Positions 8,894-17,651 of a DNA stretch of 64,000 nt are shown here, in pieces. The notes beneath the pieces were generated by a model. The model was given only the letters and a program-made list of their open reading frames with translations, was not told the DNA's origin and did no database searches. Each line of letters starts with the position of its first letter. The first letter of the stretch is position 1. This stretch comes from Streptomyces hygroscopicus (GTDB taxonomy: Bacteria > Actinomycetota > Actinomycetes > Streptomycetales > Streptomycetaceae), in NCBI RefSeq assembly GCF_026168105.1, contig NZ_LBMW01000018.1, forward strand, positions 87,297-151,296. The letters run 5' to 3'. Both the position numbers and the translations under genes were made by a program.

Positions 8894-9645
8894 CCACGGG
8901 AGTACGGGCCACGGCGCGGATCGTGGCGCGGGACGACGGCAGGGGCGGCACCTCCCTGCCCGTACTGGCGGGCGAGGGTCCGCTCGCCCTGCGCCGTACG
9001 CGAGGGAGCGGCGACGAGGCCCGCGTCATGATCGTCGGCGCGATGAGCGGGCCGCTAGGCGGAGACCACTTCACGGTCCAGGCGGAGGTGGCGAAGGGCG
9101 CTCTGCTCCACGTGGGATCGGCAGCCGCCACCATCGCCCTGCCCGGTCAGGCCAAGGGCGAGGCTCGCTACGACGTCCGCCTCCACGTGGCCGCCGGGGG
9201 CGAACTGCGCTGGCTGCCCGAGCAGTTGATCTCGGCCCAGGGAAGTGAGCTTTACGTCTCCTCACGTATCGACCTCGCGCACGGTGCCCGCCTGATCCAC
9301 CGTGAGGAACAGGTCCTCGGGCGTGCCGGTGAGCAACCCGGAAGGCTCACCAGCCGTCTCACCGTACGGGTGGGCGAACGGCCGTTGCTCGACCAGGAGT
9401 TGGCCTGCGGACCGGGCGCCCCCGGTGGATGGGACGGGCCCGCGGTGCTGGCGGGGCACCGGGCTATGGGGCAACTCGTCGTCGTACGGCCCGAGTTCGA
9501 ACGCGATCCGGTGCAGCCGCAGCAGATGGGGGAGTACGCCGCCCTCACCCCGCTCGCGGGCCCCGCGGTGCTCGTCACCGCCCTTGCGCCGGACGCGCTG
9601 CAGCTGCGCCGGGTGCTGGACCAGGCGCTGCAGGCGCTGACCTGA
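8890..9645 (+). CDS. ureD: Urease accessory protein UreD (UreH)
   Basis: Read from GTG 8890, which overlaps the ureG stop by 4 nt (GTGA), it gives 251 residues. It shows the UreD pattern: ARIVARDDGRGGTSLPVLAGEGPLALRRT, the GGDHFTVQAEV core and LRWLPEQLISAQGS. An alternative GTG at 8881 is possible. UreD is the scaffold that binds UreA/UreC and the UreF-UreG complex. It is the last gene of the operon; no nickel transporter gene follows. Confidence 0.94.
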
Positions 9646-9789
9646 AACGGTCTGTCCGTTCAACGAATATCCACATACCGGTTATCGGATTGGCAACGAA
9701 TGCCAGGCCCCCCTGTTCTCAGGGACCTCACAGCCGCAAGGATCCCCGTACCGATCGACCAATCGCAACCATGTACGGGGAGGCCCCAC

Positions 9790-11388
9790 TTGAGGGGATT
9801 GAGACCGACAAGACGAGTGACTGCGCTCGGCTCCGCGGGGGCATTCGTCACGGCCACGCTGATAGCCGGCGCCATGGCGGCACCGTCGGCCACCGCCGAC
9901 TCGCGCCACGGTCAGGACCGCGAGGCCCGCGGCGCCGCGATCGCGGCCGCACGCGCCGCCAAGGCCGGGATCGACTGGCAGGACTGCCCGGCCGACTGGG
10001 GGCTCGAGAAGCCCATCCAGTGCGGCTGGGTCACCGTTCCGCTCGACTACGCCCACCCGAACGGCAAGCAGATCAAGCTCGCCGTGGACCACATCGGGAA
10101 CACGGGCACCAAGGAGGACCGCCAGGGCGCTCTCGTCTACAACCCCGGCGGCCCCGGCGGCTCCGGCCTGCGCTTCCCGCGCCGGGTCACCACCAAGAAC
10201 GCCATCTGGGCCAATGTGGCGAAGGCGTACGACTTCGTCGGCTTCGACCCGCGCGGCGTCGGCCACTCCGCGGCCATCTCCTGCGCGGACCCGCAGCAGT
10301 ACGTGAAGGTGCCGAAGGCGGACCCGGTCCCCGACTCCGAGGCCGACAAGCTCGCCCAGCGCAAGCTCGCCCGTGAGTACGCTCAGGGCTGCGCCGAGCG
10401 CACCGGGCGCGCGATGCTCGAGCAGATGACCACGCCCAACACCGCGCGCGACCTGGACGTGATCCGTGCCGCGCTGGGCGAGAAGAAGCTCAACTACCTG
10501 GGCGTCTCGTACGGCACCTACCTCGGCGCCGTCTACGGCACGCTCTTCCCGGGCCACCTCCGCCGCATGATCGTCGACAGCGTGGTCAACCCCTCGCGCC
10601 GGAAGATCTGGTACCAGGCGAACCTCGACCAGGACGTCGCCTTCGAGGGCCGCTGGAAGGACTGGGAGGACTGGGTCGCGGCGAACGACGCCTCCTTCCA
10701 CCTGGGCACGACCCGCGATGCGGTCCAGGCGAAGTGGCTCGAGTTGCGCGCGACGGCGAAGAAGAACCCCATCGGTGGCGTCGTCGGCCCGGCCGAACTG
10801 ATCTCCTTCTTCCAGAACGCCCCGTACTACGACTCCTCGTGGGTGTCGACCGCCACGGTGTTCGGCAAGTACTACGCGGGGGACACCAAGGCGCTCGTCG
10901 ACGCCGCCGCACCCGACACGTCGAACACGGCGGGCAACATCACCGCCGAGAACGGCAACGCCGTCTACACGGCCGTCGAGTGCACCGACGCCAAGTGGCC
11001 CACGAACTGGCAGAAGTGGGACCGGGACAACACCCGGCTCAACACGAACTACCCGTTCATGACGTGGGCGAACGCATGGATGAACCTGCCGTGCGCCACC
11101 TGGCCGGTCCGGCAGCAGACCCCCGTGAACGTGGGGACGGGCAAGGGCCTGCCGACCGTGCTGATCGTGCAGTCCACGCGGGACGCCGCGACGCCGTTCG
11201 ACGGGGCGGTCGAACTGCACAAGCGCTTCAAGGGTTCCCGTCTGATCATCGAGAAGGACGCGGGCTCCCACGGCGTGACCGGTCTGGTCAACCCGTGCAT
11301 CAACAGCCGGGTGGACACGTATCTGCTCACCGGCAGGACGGACGACGCCGACGTGACGTGCGGGCCGCACGCCACGCCGAAGCCGTAG
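9790..11388 (+). CDS. tap: Secreted tripeptidyl aminopeptidase
   Basis: A TTG start at 9790 behind GGGGAGG gives 532 residues, beginning with a signal peptide (basic TRRVTALGSAGAFVTATLIAGAMAAPSATA). The alpha/beta hydrolase core has the oxyanion motif NPGGPGGSG, the nucleophile Ser in GVSYGTYLG, an Asp in STRDAATPFD and the His in AGSHGVTG. It matches, from memory, the Streptomyces Tap enzyme that removes N-terminal tripeptides from secreted proteins. An ATG 30 codons upstream would break the signal peptide layout. A strong bidirectional terminator follows. Confidence 0.95.
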   Translation: MRGLRPTRRVTALGSAGAFVTATLIAGAMAAPSATADSRHGQDREARGAAIAAARAAKAGIDWQDCPADWGLEKPIQCGWVTVPLDYAHPNGKQIKLAVDHIGNTGTKEDRQGALVYNPGGPGGSGLRFPRRVTTKNAIWANVAKAYDFVGFDPRGVGHSAAISCADPQQYVKVPKADPVPDSEADKLAQRKLAREYAQGCAERTGRAMLEQMTTPNTARDLDVIRAALGEKKLNYLGVSYGTYLGAVYGTLFPGHLRRMIVDSVVNPSRRKIWYQANLDQDVAFEGRWKDWEDWVAANDASFHLGTTRDAVQAKWLELRATAKKNPIGGVVGPAELISFFQNAPYYDSSWVSTATVFGKYYAGDTKALVDAAAPDTSNTAGNITAENGNAVYTAVECTDAKWPTNWQKWDRDNTRLNTNYPFMTWANAWMNLPCATWPVRQQTPVNVGTGKGLPTVLIVQSTRDAATPFDGAVELHKRFKGSRLIIEKDAGSHGVTGLVNPCINSRVDTYLLTGRTDDADVTCGPHATPKP

Positions 11389-11416
11389 TCGTACGCACGC
11401 GTCATCCACACGCGTG

Positions 11417-11445
11417 GGGGGGCGGCCGGATCCCGGCCGCCCCCC
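11417..11445. terminator. Bidirectional hairpin terminator
   Basis: Perfect 13-bp arms (GGGGGGCGGCCGG / CCGGCCGCCCCCC) around ATC lie between the convergent tap and acyltransferase genes, 29 nt past the tap stop. The symmetric stem can serve both strands. Confidence 0.85.
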
Positions 11446-11479
11446 TCGTCGTGCGTCGTCCTTCGGCTCCCGTCCGCCG

Positions 11480-12205
11480 TCAGCTCAGCGGTACACGAGG
11501 GAACCTGTGGACCCTGTCCGCACTCTTCGCCGTCTCCTCGGCCTTGGCGACCGCCGCGTACTGGTCGACGTACTCCTGCTCGGAGAGGGACAGGATGGCG
11601 TACATGATCTCGTCGGTGACGGCGCGCAGGATGGCCTTCTCGTTCTCCATACCGGCGTAGCGGGAGAAGTCGAGGGGCTTGCCGAAGCGGATCACCACGG
11701 GATGGATGCTCGGGACGACCTGGCCCGGGGGCTGGGCCTCGAAGGTGCCGATCATCGCGCAGGGGATGACGGGGACCTTGGCCCGCAGGGCCATCACCGC
11801 GACACCGACCTTGCCCTTGTAGAGGCGGCCGTCATGGGAACGGGTGCCCTCCGGATAGATGCCCAGCAACTCGCCCTTGCGCAGCACCCCGAGACCCTCC
11901 CGGATCGCGGCCTGTCCGGCTTCCTTCCCGGAGCGGTCCACAGGGATCTGCCCGGCGCTGCGGAAGAAGGCAGCGGTGAGACGCCCCTTGATGCCGGGCC
12001 CGGTGAAGTACTCGGCCTTGGCGAGGAAGGTGATGCGCCGTTTGAGGATCGCGGGCATCAGAAAGTGGTCGGAGAAGGAGAGATGGTTGCCGGCGATGAT
12101 GGCGGGCCCATCCGTCGGCACATTCTCGAGGCCCTCTATTCGCGGCCGGAAGACCAGTCTCAGCAGCGGTCCGAGAAGGACGTATTTGAGCACGTAGTAG
12201 AACAA
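11480..12205 (-). CDS. 1-acyl-sn-glycerol-3-phosphate acyltransferase (PlsC family)
   Basis: The 241-residue protein starts with TTG at 12205 behind GAGGAG. It carries the catalytic HX4D block NHLSFSD near residues 40-46, the FFRSAGQIPVDR segment and the acceptor-binding YPEGTRS. A hydrophobic N-terminus (FYYVLKYVLLGPLLRLVF) anchors it to the membrane. It transfers an acyl chain to lysophosphatidate or a related lysolipid. It is monocistronic; substrate specificity cannot be read from the sequence. Confidence 0.93.
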   Translation of the reverse strand: MFYYVLKYVLLGPLLRLVFRPRIEGLENVPTDGPAIIAGNHLSFSDHFLMPAILKRRITFLAKAEYFTGPGIKGRLTAAFFRSAGQIPVDRSGKEAGQAAIREGLGVLRKGELLGIYPEGTRSHDGRLYKGKVGVAVMALRAKVPVIPCAMIGTFEAQPPGQVVPSIHPVVIRFGKPLDFSRYAGMENEKAILRAVTDEIMYAILSLSEQEYVDQYAAVAKAEETAKSADRVHRFPRVPLS

Positions 12206-12380
12206 GAGCCTCGCTCCTCACTCCGCGGATCAGCCCAACCGCCGCGTTCCAGCAGCTCAACCGGCGTGCAGTGGGGTGTCAGTGTAGGGTCCGGCGCCCT
12301 CGCCCGGAACCGCGCCCGGCCCGAGTCGACGTGATACCGACGGTCCTGACGGGGCATCGGGACACCGCTGTTCCGTAAGC

Positions 12381-12415
12381 GCCTCGTGCGGTCCACGGCG
12401 GGGACCGCACGAGGC
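12381..12415 (-). terminator. Hairpin terminator after the small acidic protein gene
   Basis: Fourteen-bp perfect arms (GCCTCGTGCGGTCC / GGACCGCACGAGGC) with a 7-nt loop lie about 30 nt beyond the stop of the 62-residue gene. Confidence 0.8.
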
Positions 12416-12444
12416 GGGGAGGGTGACACCGTGCAGAGCGGTGT

Positions 12445-12633
12445 TCACAGATAGTCCTCGTCCTCCTGCTCCGGGTAGCCGGACTGGTCCTCCGCCCTGC
12501 GGTCGCGCTGCTGCCGCTCCAGCATGTGCTGGCGCTCCTGGCGTGCCTGTTCCTGGGCGCCGAGGGTTTCCTCGGTCATGTCCTCGACATAGTGCGAGTC
12601 GTCCCCGTAGGGGCCCTGTTTCCGGTCGGTCAT
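12445..12633 (-). CDS. Small highly charged hypothetical protein
   Basis: The 62-residue protein (MTDRKQGPYGDDSHYVEDMTEETLG...) is rich in Glu, Gln, Arg and Asp and lacks hydrophobic segments, so it is probably an extended or helical soluble protein. GAGGAG lies upstream of the ATG and a strong terminator follows, which supports expression. No family is recognised. Its leader is duplicated, with two copies of a 20-bp sequence containing the ribosome binding site. Confidence 0.65.
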   Translation of the reverse strand: MTDRKQGPYGDDSHYVEDMTEETLGAQEQARQERQHMLERQQRDRRAEDQSGYPEQEDEDYL

Positions 12634-12635
12634 GT

Positions 12636-12676
12636 CGGCTCACTCCTCGATGAGGCCGGCTCACTCCTCGATGAGG
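12636..12676. repeat. Tandem 20-bp direct repeat in a gene leader
   Basis: CGGCTCACTCCTCGATGAGG occurs at 12636-12655 and again, identical, at 12657-12676, a period of 21. On the reverse strand each copy carries GAGGAGTGAGC, so the ribosome binding region of the 62-residue gene is duplicated. This is probably a replication slippage product. Confidence 0.9.
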
Positions 12677-12765
12677 GGTAAGAGGGCGCGGCACCGCCCC
12701 TGATCAGCGTGGCACGGCTGCCAGGGCCGTGCATATCGGTCACTGTGCGGGTGTGAGACGGCGCC

Positions 12766-13134
12766 CTACGTCTCCTCCTCCATGCGGATCGATTCCTTGA
12801 GTTCCTGCAGGGCGCGGCTGTCCGTGTCCTTGTTCATTTCCACCAGGGCGCCGGCGATCGCGTCGAGCTTGCGCTGAATGGCGTGTTCCGCCCGCATCTC
12901 CGAGTTCTTCAGCAGCGCGAGGAGGAGGAGCGTGACCGCGCTCATGGACTCCCCCGCGAGCAGGAGCCACTCGACGGACAGTCCCGCGGCATGGGCGGCG
13001 ATGAAGAAGCCGACGAAGACCAGGCAGATCAGGAAGAAGAGCGGGGAGCTCGTCAGATTGGAGGCCTTCTCCGCCAGTTCCGCGAACCTGCCCCGCCGGG
13101 GGCCGCCGCGCTCGACGGGACTCTTGAAGATCAT
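12766..13134 (-). CDS. Low-affinity iron permease family membrane protein
   Basis: The 122-residue protein has two membrane segments (near residues 31-50 and 55-74) and a charged helical tail (EMRAEHAIQRKLDAIAGALVEMNKDTD). This layout and the SSPLFFLICLVFVGFFIA / LLALLKNSE pattern match the bacterial proteins grouped with low-affinity iron permease (PF04120). Iron transport is not established for bacterial members, so the name is only a family label. It is a single gene. Confidence 0.8.
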   Translation of the reverse strand: MIFKSPVERGGPRRGRFAELAEKASNLTSSPLFFLICLVFVGFFIAAHAAGLSVEWLLLAGESMSAVTLLLLALLKNSEMRAEHAIQRKLDAIAGALVEMNKDTDSRALQELKESIRMEEET

Positions 13135-13297
13135 GCACGAAGGCTTCCCCCTCCGGTCAGAGCATGACGGCCATGCACCCGGGCGGGGTAACCGACCGCC
13201 GTCCGGTGGTGACGGGGCGTGGCGCCGTCGCGGGAGCGTTGAACGGCTCGCGCGTCCGCGGGTACTCGCTTGTCCCGGTCACCGAGAGGAGCCCGAC

Positions 13298-14326
13298 GTG
13301 AGCACCGCAGCGAAACGAATGATCGTGGTGACGGGAGCCACCGGCAATGTGGGAACCAGCCTGGTGCGACTGCTCGCCCAGGACCCGGACGTGACCGGGG
13401 TCAGGGGCCTGGCACGCCGTGTCCCCGACCTCGGCCCGGACCGCGTGAAGTGGTCACGGGTCGACCTCGCCTCGGAGCAGGCCGACCTGGTGAAGGAGTT
13501 CGAGGGCGCGGACGCGGTCGTGCACCTGGCCTGGGCGTTCCGGCCGACGCACGTCCCGGTCGCGACGTGGGGGACCAACGTGCTCGGCAGCATCCGGGTC
13601 TTCGACGCCGTCGCCGCCGCGGAGGTGCCCACTCTGGTGCATGCCTCCTCCGTCGGCGCGTACTCCCCGGGACCCGGGGACCACACCGTCGACGAGTCCT
13701 GGCCGACGCACGGCTGGCCGGACGCCGCCTACACACGGGAGAAGGCCTACCTCGAGCGGACCCTCGACGCCTTCGAGTACCGGCACCCCGCGATCCGGGT
13801 CGTCCGGATGCGGCCCGCGTTCCTGTTCAAGCGGGAGTCGGCGAGTGAGCAGCGGCGCATCTTCGGCGGACGGTTCCTGCCCGGACCGCTGGCCCGGCCG
13901 GAACTGCTCCCCTTCCTGCCGGACGTCAAAGGACTGCGGGTCCAGGCCCTGCACACCGACGACGCGGCCCGCGCCTGTCAGCTGGCGGTCCACGGTGCGG
14001 CCCGCGGCGCGTTCAACCTGGCCGCCGATCCGCCCCTTGACGCCGCCATGCTCGGTGAACTGCTGGGGACCCGCCCCGTACGGCTTCCCCGCACGGCCGC
14101 GCGGTCGGCGATCGCCGCCGCGTGGGGGCTGCGGCTGCTCCCCGCGTCACCGCACCTCTTCGATGCCGTGCTGCGCCTGCCGCTCATGGACTGCACGCGC
14201 GCACACACCGAGCTGGGCTGGACCCCGCGCCGGACGGCGACCGAGGTCCTTGAGGAGTTCCTGCGCGGGCTGCAGGAGGGCGCCGGTGCGGGAACGGCAC
14301 CGCTGCAAGGGCGCAAGGTCGGCTGA
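13298..14326 (+). CDS. NAD-dependent epimerase/dehydratase (extended SDR)
   Basis: GTG 13298 follows AGAGGAG and gives 342 residues. The Rossmann glycine motif is VTGATGNVGTSL near residues 10-20, and the catalytic Tyr/Lys appear as YTREKAYLE. The active-site Ser region is HASSVGAYSPG. It is an extended short-chain dehydrogenase acting on a nucleotide-sugar or similar substrate; the precise substrate is not readable. It ends 15 nt before the LOG-like gene and is probably cotranscribed with it. Confidence 0.9.
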   Translation: MSTAAKRMIVVTGATGNVGTSLVRLLAQDPDVTGVRGLARRVPDLGPDRVKWSRVDLASEQADLVKEFEGADAVVHLAWAFRPTHVPVATWGTNVLGSIRVFDAVAAAEVPTLVHASSVGAYSPGPGDHTVDESWPTHGWPDAAYTREKAYLERTLDAFEYRHPAIRVVRMRPAFLFKRESASEQRRIFGGRFLPGPLARPELLPFLPDVKGLRVQALHTDDAARACQLAVHGAARGAFNLAADPPLDAAMLGELLGTRPVRLPRTAARSAIAAAWGLRLLPASPHLFDAVLRLPLMDCTRAHTELGWTPRRTATEVLEEFLRGLQEGAGAGTAPLQGRKVG

Positions 14327-14341
14327 GAGGGCTCCTGAGGC

Positions 14342-14818
14342 ATGGCGGTTCAGGTTGCTGTGTGCGGGCCGAGCCGGTGCGGCGAGCGGGAGCTGACGCT
14401 CGCGTACGAGGTGGGCCGGCTGATCGCGCAGCGCGGGGCCGTGGTGGTCTGCGGCGGGCACGGCGGGGTGATGGGCGCCGTCGCGGCGGGCGCCCGGTCG
14501 TGCGCGGGCCTCGTCGTCGGGGTGCTGCCGGGGGCCGACCGCTCCGGTGCCGGGCAGGATCTGAGTGTCGCGGTCGCCACCGGGCTCGGGCAGGCGCGCA
14601 ACAACGTGATCGTCAACAGCGCGGACGCCGTCGTCGTGGTCGGCGGATCCTGGGGCACCCTCTCGGAGCTGGCCCTCGCCATGCGCCGGGGCGGTGTGCC
14701 CGTGGTCCGGCTCGGCGACGGCTGGCGGATCGTCGACGCGGACGGGCGCGAACCGCCCGGTGTGCTGTCCGCGCGGACGCCCGCCGAGGCGCTGGACCTC
14801 ACGGGGCTGTGGGACTGA
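14342..14818 (+). CDS. TIGR00725/LOG-like Rossmann protein
   Basis: The 158-residue protein has an N-terminal VAVCGPSRCGERELTLAYEVG and the family signature VVVGGSWGTLSELALA, a variant of the PGGxGTxxE motif of lysine-decarboxylase-like (LOG) and TIGR00725 proteins. Such proteins bind nucleotides or molybdenum cofactor; some cleave cytokinin riboside monophosphates. The specific role is unknown. It lies 15 nt after the epimerase gene. Confidence 0.85.
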   Translation: MAVQVAVCGPSRCGERELTLAYEVGRLIAQRGAVVVCGGHGGVMGAVAAGARSCAGLVVGVLPGADRSGAGQDLSVAVATGLGQARNNVIVNSADAVVVVGGSWGTLSELALAMRRGGVPVVRLGDGWRIVDADGREPPGVLSARTPAEALDLTGLWD

Positions 14819-14873
14819 CGGAAGTGCGGCGAGGGTCGCCGCCGGGGCGGACCCGGGGGTTCGGCGCAAGGAG

Positions 14874-14906
14874 TGCCCGGGGGCCGTCACGCGCGACCCC
14901 CGGGCA
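14874..14906. terminator. Hairpin between convergent genes
   Basis: TGCCCGGGGG and CCCCCGGGCA form 10-bp perfect arms between the stop of the LOG-like gene (14818) and the stop of rocD (14918). It probably terminates transcription from both sides. Confidence 0.75.
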
Positions 14907-14917
14907 GTCGCGCCGTC

Positions 14918-16138
14918 CTACGCCGCGAGCACCTTCTCCAGTGCGTCCAGTGCCGACCGCAGTTCCTCGTCCGTGATCGTCAGCGGCGGGGCCAGCCGGA
15001 TCGTCGAACCGTGGGTGTCCTTGACCAGGATCCCCTCCCGCATGAGACGTTCGCTGATCTCGCGGCCGGTGCCGATCGCGGGGTCGATGTCGACACCCGC
15101 CCACAGCCCGCGCGAGCGGAAGCCCAAGACGCCCCTTCCGACGAGCGCGGCGAGTCCGTCCCGCAGCAGTACGCCCGCCTCGGCCGCCCTGCGCTGGAAC
15201 TCACCCGTCTCCAGGAGGCCGACGACCGCCGACCCGACCGCCGCCGCCAGCGGGTTGCCGCCGAACGTCGAGCCGTGCTCGCCCGGCCGCAGGACCCCGA
15301 GGACGTCACGGCGGCCGACCACCGCGGACACCGGCACGATGCCCCCGCCCAGCGCCTTGCCGAGCAGCAGCACGTCCGGCAGGAGCCCTTCGTGCTCCAC
15401 GGCCAGCGTGCTGCCCGTACGGCCGAGGCCCGACTGGATCTCGTCGGCGATGAACAGACACCCGGCACGGCGGGTGAGCTCGCGCACGGCGGTGAGATAG
15501 CCGTCGTCGGGGATGATCACGCCCGCCTCGCCCTGGATGGGCTCGATCAGCACGGCCGCCGTCGTCTCGTCGACGGCCGCCTCCAGCGCGGCCGGGTCGT
15601 TGTAGGGCACCACACGGAAGCCCGGGGTGAAGGGGCCGAAGCCCGACCTCGCGGTCTCGTCCGTGGAGAAGCTGACGATCGTCGTCGTACGGCCGTGGAA
15701 GTTGCCGTCCGCCACCACGATCGTCGCCCGGCCCGCCGGAACGCCCTTGACCTCGTACGCCCATTTGCGGGCCACCTTGACGGCGCTCTCCACCGCCTCC
15801 GCGCCCGTGTTCATCGGCAGCACCATGTCCAGACCCGTCAGCGCGGCCAGCGACTCGGCGAACTCGGCCAGCCGGTCGTTGTGGAAGGCCCGGGAGGTGA
15901 GGGTCAGCAGATCCAGCTGACGGTGCGCCGCCTCGATCAGCACCGGGTTGCGGTGCCCGAAGTTGAGGGCCGAGTAGCCGGCGAGCATGTCGAGGTAGCG
16001 GCGCCCCTCGACGTCCTCCACCCAGGTGCCCTCGGCGCGGGCGACGACCACCGGCAGCGGGTGGTAGTTGTGCGCCAGGACCGGCTCCTCGGCACGGATC
16101 AGCTCGGCGGACGAACGCGTACGGACGGGTGCGGTCAT
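14918..16138 (-). CDS. rocD: Ornithine--oxo-acid transaminase
   Basis: The 406-residue class III aminotransferase starts at ATG 16138, which overlaps the ddaH stop by 4 nt. It contains LNFGHRNPV, the MNTGAEAVESAVKVARKWAY segment, the DEIQSGLGRTG motif with the PLP-ring Asp, the PLP Lys in LLLGKALGGGIVP and HGSTFGGNPLAAA. These are the ornithine aminotransferase signatures. It converts ornithine and 2-oxoglutarate to glutamate semialdehyde and glutamate. Together with ddaH and the nearby Lrp regulator it forms an arginine/methylarginine catabolic unit. Confidence 0.95.
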   Translation of the reverse strand: MTAPVRTRSSAELIRAEEPVLAHNYHPLPVVVARAEGTWVEDVEGRRYLDMLAGYSALNFGHRNPVLIEAAHRQLDLLTLTSRAFHNDRLAEFAESLAALTGLDMVLPMNTGAEAVESAVKVARKWAYEVKGVPAGRATIVVADGNFHGRTTTIVSFSTDETARSGFGPFTPGFRVVPYNDPAALEAAVDETTAAVLIEPIQGEAGVIIPDDGYLTAVRELTRRAGCLFIADEIQSGLGRTGSTLAVEHEGLLPDVLLLGKALGGGIVPVSAVVGRRDVLGVLRPGEHGSTFGGNPLAAAVGSAVVGLLETGEFQRRAAEAGVLLRDGLAALVGRGVLGFRSRGLWAGVDIDPAIGTGREISERLMREGILVKDTHGSTIRLAPPLTITDEELRSALDALEKVLAA

Positions 16139-16947
16139 GAACGGATCTCCTGGGTGCAGCACTTGATGCCTCCGCCGGCCTTGTGGAACTCGGACAGGTC
16201 GACGGGGACGGGGTTGTAGCCGTGGTCGGCGAGCCGGGCGGCGAGCGCCTCGGCCTTCGGCGCGATGAAGACATGGCGTCCGTCGGAGACGGAGTTCAGT
16301 CCGAAGGCCATGGCGTCGTCCCGGGTGGCGAGGACCGCGTCCGGGTACAGCCGGGCCAGCACCTCCCGGCTGCCGGGCGAGAACGCCTCCGGGTAGTAGA
16401 CGATGTTGTCGTCGTCGAGGACGAACAGTGCCGTGTCCAGGTGGTAGAAGTACGGGTCCACCAGGGTCAGGCTGATCACCGGGTGACCGAAGAACTCCTG
16501 GACCTCGCGGTGGGCCTCGCGGGTCGTACGGAATCCGGTGCCGGCCAGCACGTACCGCCCCGTCCAGACCAGGTCGCCCTCGCCCTCGCACACGAACTCG
16601 GGGCGGTGGACGTCGTAACCGGCCGCCTTGAACCATGTCTCGTAGTGGACGGACTCGGGGCGCCGCTCGGGCGCGTGGAAGAGGGAACCGAAGACGCGGC
16701 CGTCGACGACGACCGCCGAGTTGGCGGCGAACACCATGTCCGGGAGGCCGGGGACCGGCTCCACGGCGTCGACGGTGTGGCCATGGGTGCGGTAGGCGTG
16801 GATCAGCGCCTGCCACTGCTCCCGCGCCAGATCCACGTCGACCTTCGCGTCGGGGTGCATCCAGGGGTTGATCGCGTACTGCACGGCGAAATGTCTGGGT
16901 TCACAGACCAGGAAGCGCCGGCGGCGCGGCACACGGCTGTCGAGCAC
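16135..16947 (-). CDS. ddaH: Dimethylargininase (DDAH family)
   Basis: GTG 16947, with GGAGG 9 nt upstream, gives 270 residues. The guanidino-group-modifying fold is marked by HFAVQYAINPWM, PDMVFAANSA, EGEGDLVWTG, the catalytic His region YFYHLDTAL and the nucleophile Cys near the C-terminus (GGIKCCTQEI). It hydrolyses N-omega-methylated arginine to citrulline, or acts on arginine-like substrates. It is translationally coupled to rocD. An upstream in-frame extension lacks a good start context. Confidence 0.92.
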   Translation of the reverse strand: MLDSRVPRRRRFLVCEPRHFAVQYAINPWMHPDAKVDVDLAREQWQALIHAYRTHGHTVDAVEPVPGLPDMVFAANSAVVVDGRVFGSLFHAPERRPESVHYETWFKAAGYDVHRPEFVCEGEGDLVWTGRYVLAGTGFRTTREAHREVQEFFGHPVISLTLVDPYFYHLDTALFVLDDDNIVYYPEAFSPGSREVLARLYPDAVLATRDDAMAFGLNSVSDGRHVFIAPKAEALAARLADHGYNPVPVDLSEFHKAGGGIKCCTQEIRS

Positions 16948-17070
16948 AGAGGGGTTCCTCCGCTCCAGGAATGTCGACTGAGGGTTGACACCAAGGTAGG
17001 AACTGCCGCAGACGGGCGACAAGGAACAATGATTGCGCGTTTACGCAGGAATGCTGCGTCTTGGGCCGCC

Positions 17071-17574
17071 TCAGCGCACGTCTGCTGCGCGGTCCGGTGC
17101 GGCGTGGCTGGCGCCCGCCTCCGGACTGTCCGGGAGCAGATGCGACAGCACCATCACGCTGATCGTCTTCCGGATGAACGGCTCCGTACGGATGCGCTCC
17201 AGCACCTCCTCGAAGTGCTCGACGTCCCGCGCCCGCACATGGAGCAGCGCGTCCGCGCCGCCGGTCACCGTCATCGCCGCGGTGATCTCCGGATGGTTGC
17301 GCACGACCTCGGCCAGACGCCGTGGAGGGGCCGCGCCCTCGCAGTACACCTCGACGTACGCCTCCGTCCGCCAGCCCAGTGCCGAAGGCTGCACCGTGGC
17401 CGTGAACCCGGTGATCACGCCCGTCTCGCGCAACCGGTCCACCCGGCGCTTGACCGCCGTCGACGACAGGCCGACGGCAGCGCCGATCTCGGCGAAACTG
17501 GTCCTGGCGTTCGCCATCAGAGCAGTGATGATCTTCCGGTCGAGCTCGTCGAACGGCGCTGGCCTGCTGTTCAT
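17071..17574 (-). CDS. Lrp/AsnC family transcriptional regulator
   Basis: The 167-residue protein begins at ATG 17574. Its HTH reads LDRKIITALMANARTSFAEIGAAVGLSSTAVKRRVDRL, and the RAM ligand-binding domain follows (VTGGADALLHVRARDVEHFEEVL). Lrp proteins sense amino acids. Its position immediately upstream of ddaH-rocD, in the same orientation, suggests it controls arginine/ornithine catabolism. An earlier ATG at 17613 is possible. Confidence 0.92.
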   Translation of the reverse strand: MNSRPAPFDELDRKIITALMANARTSFAEIGAAVGLSSTAVKRRVDRLRETGVITGFTATVQPSALGWRTEAYVEVYCEGAAPPRRLAEVVRNHPEITAAMTVTGGADALLHVRARDVEHFEEVLERIRTEPFIRKTISVMVLSHLLPDSPEAGASHAAPDRAADVR

Positions 17575-17651
17575 GCGGGCACTGTATCCAGCGGGAACGT
17601 CCATGTTCGGCACATGTCCACGCGTACGGAATGCTCCTACACTCCACGTTC

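Noticed and set aside
16139..16816. N-terminal extension of rocD through the ddaH gene
   Set aside because: The frame stays open only because of high GC; the ATG at 16138 overlapping the ddaH stop matches the family start.
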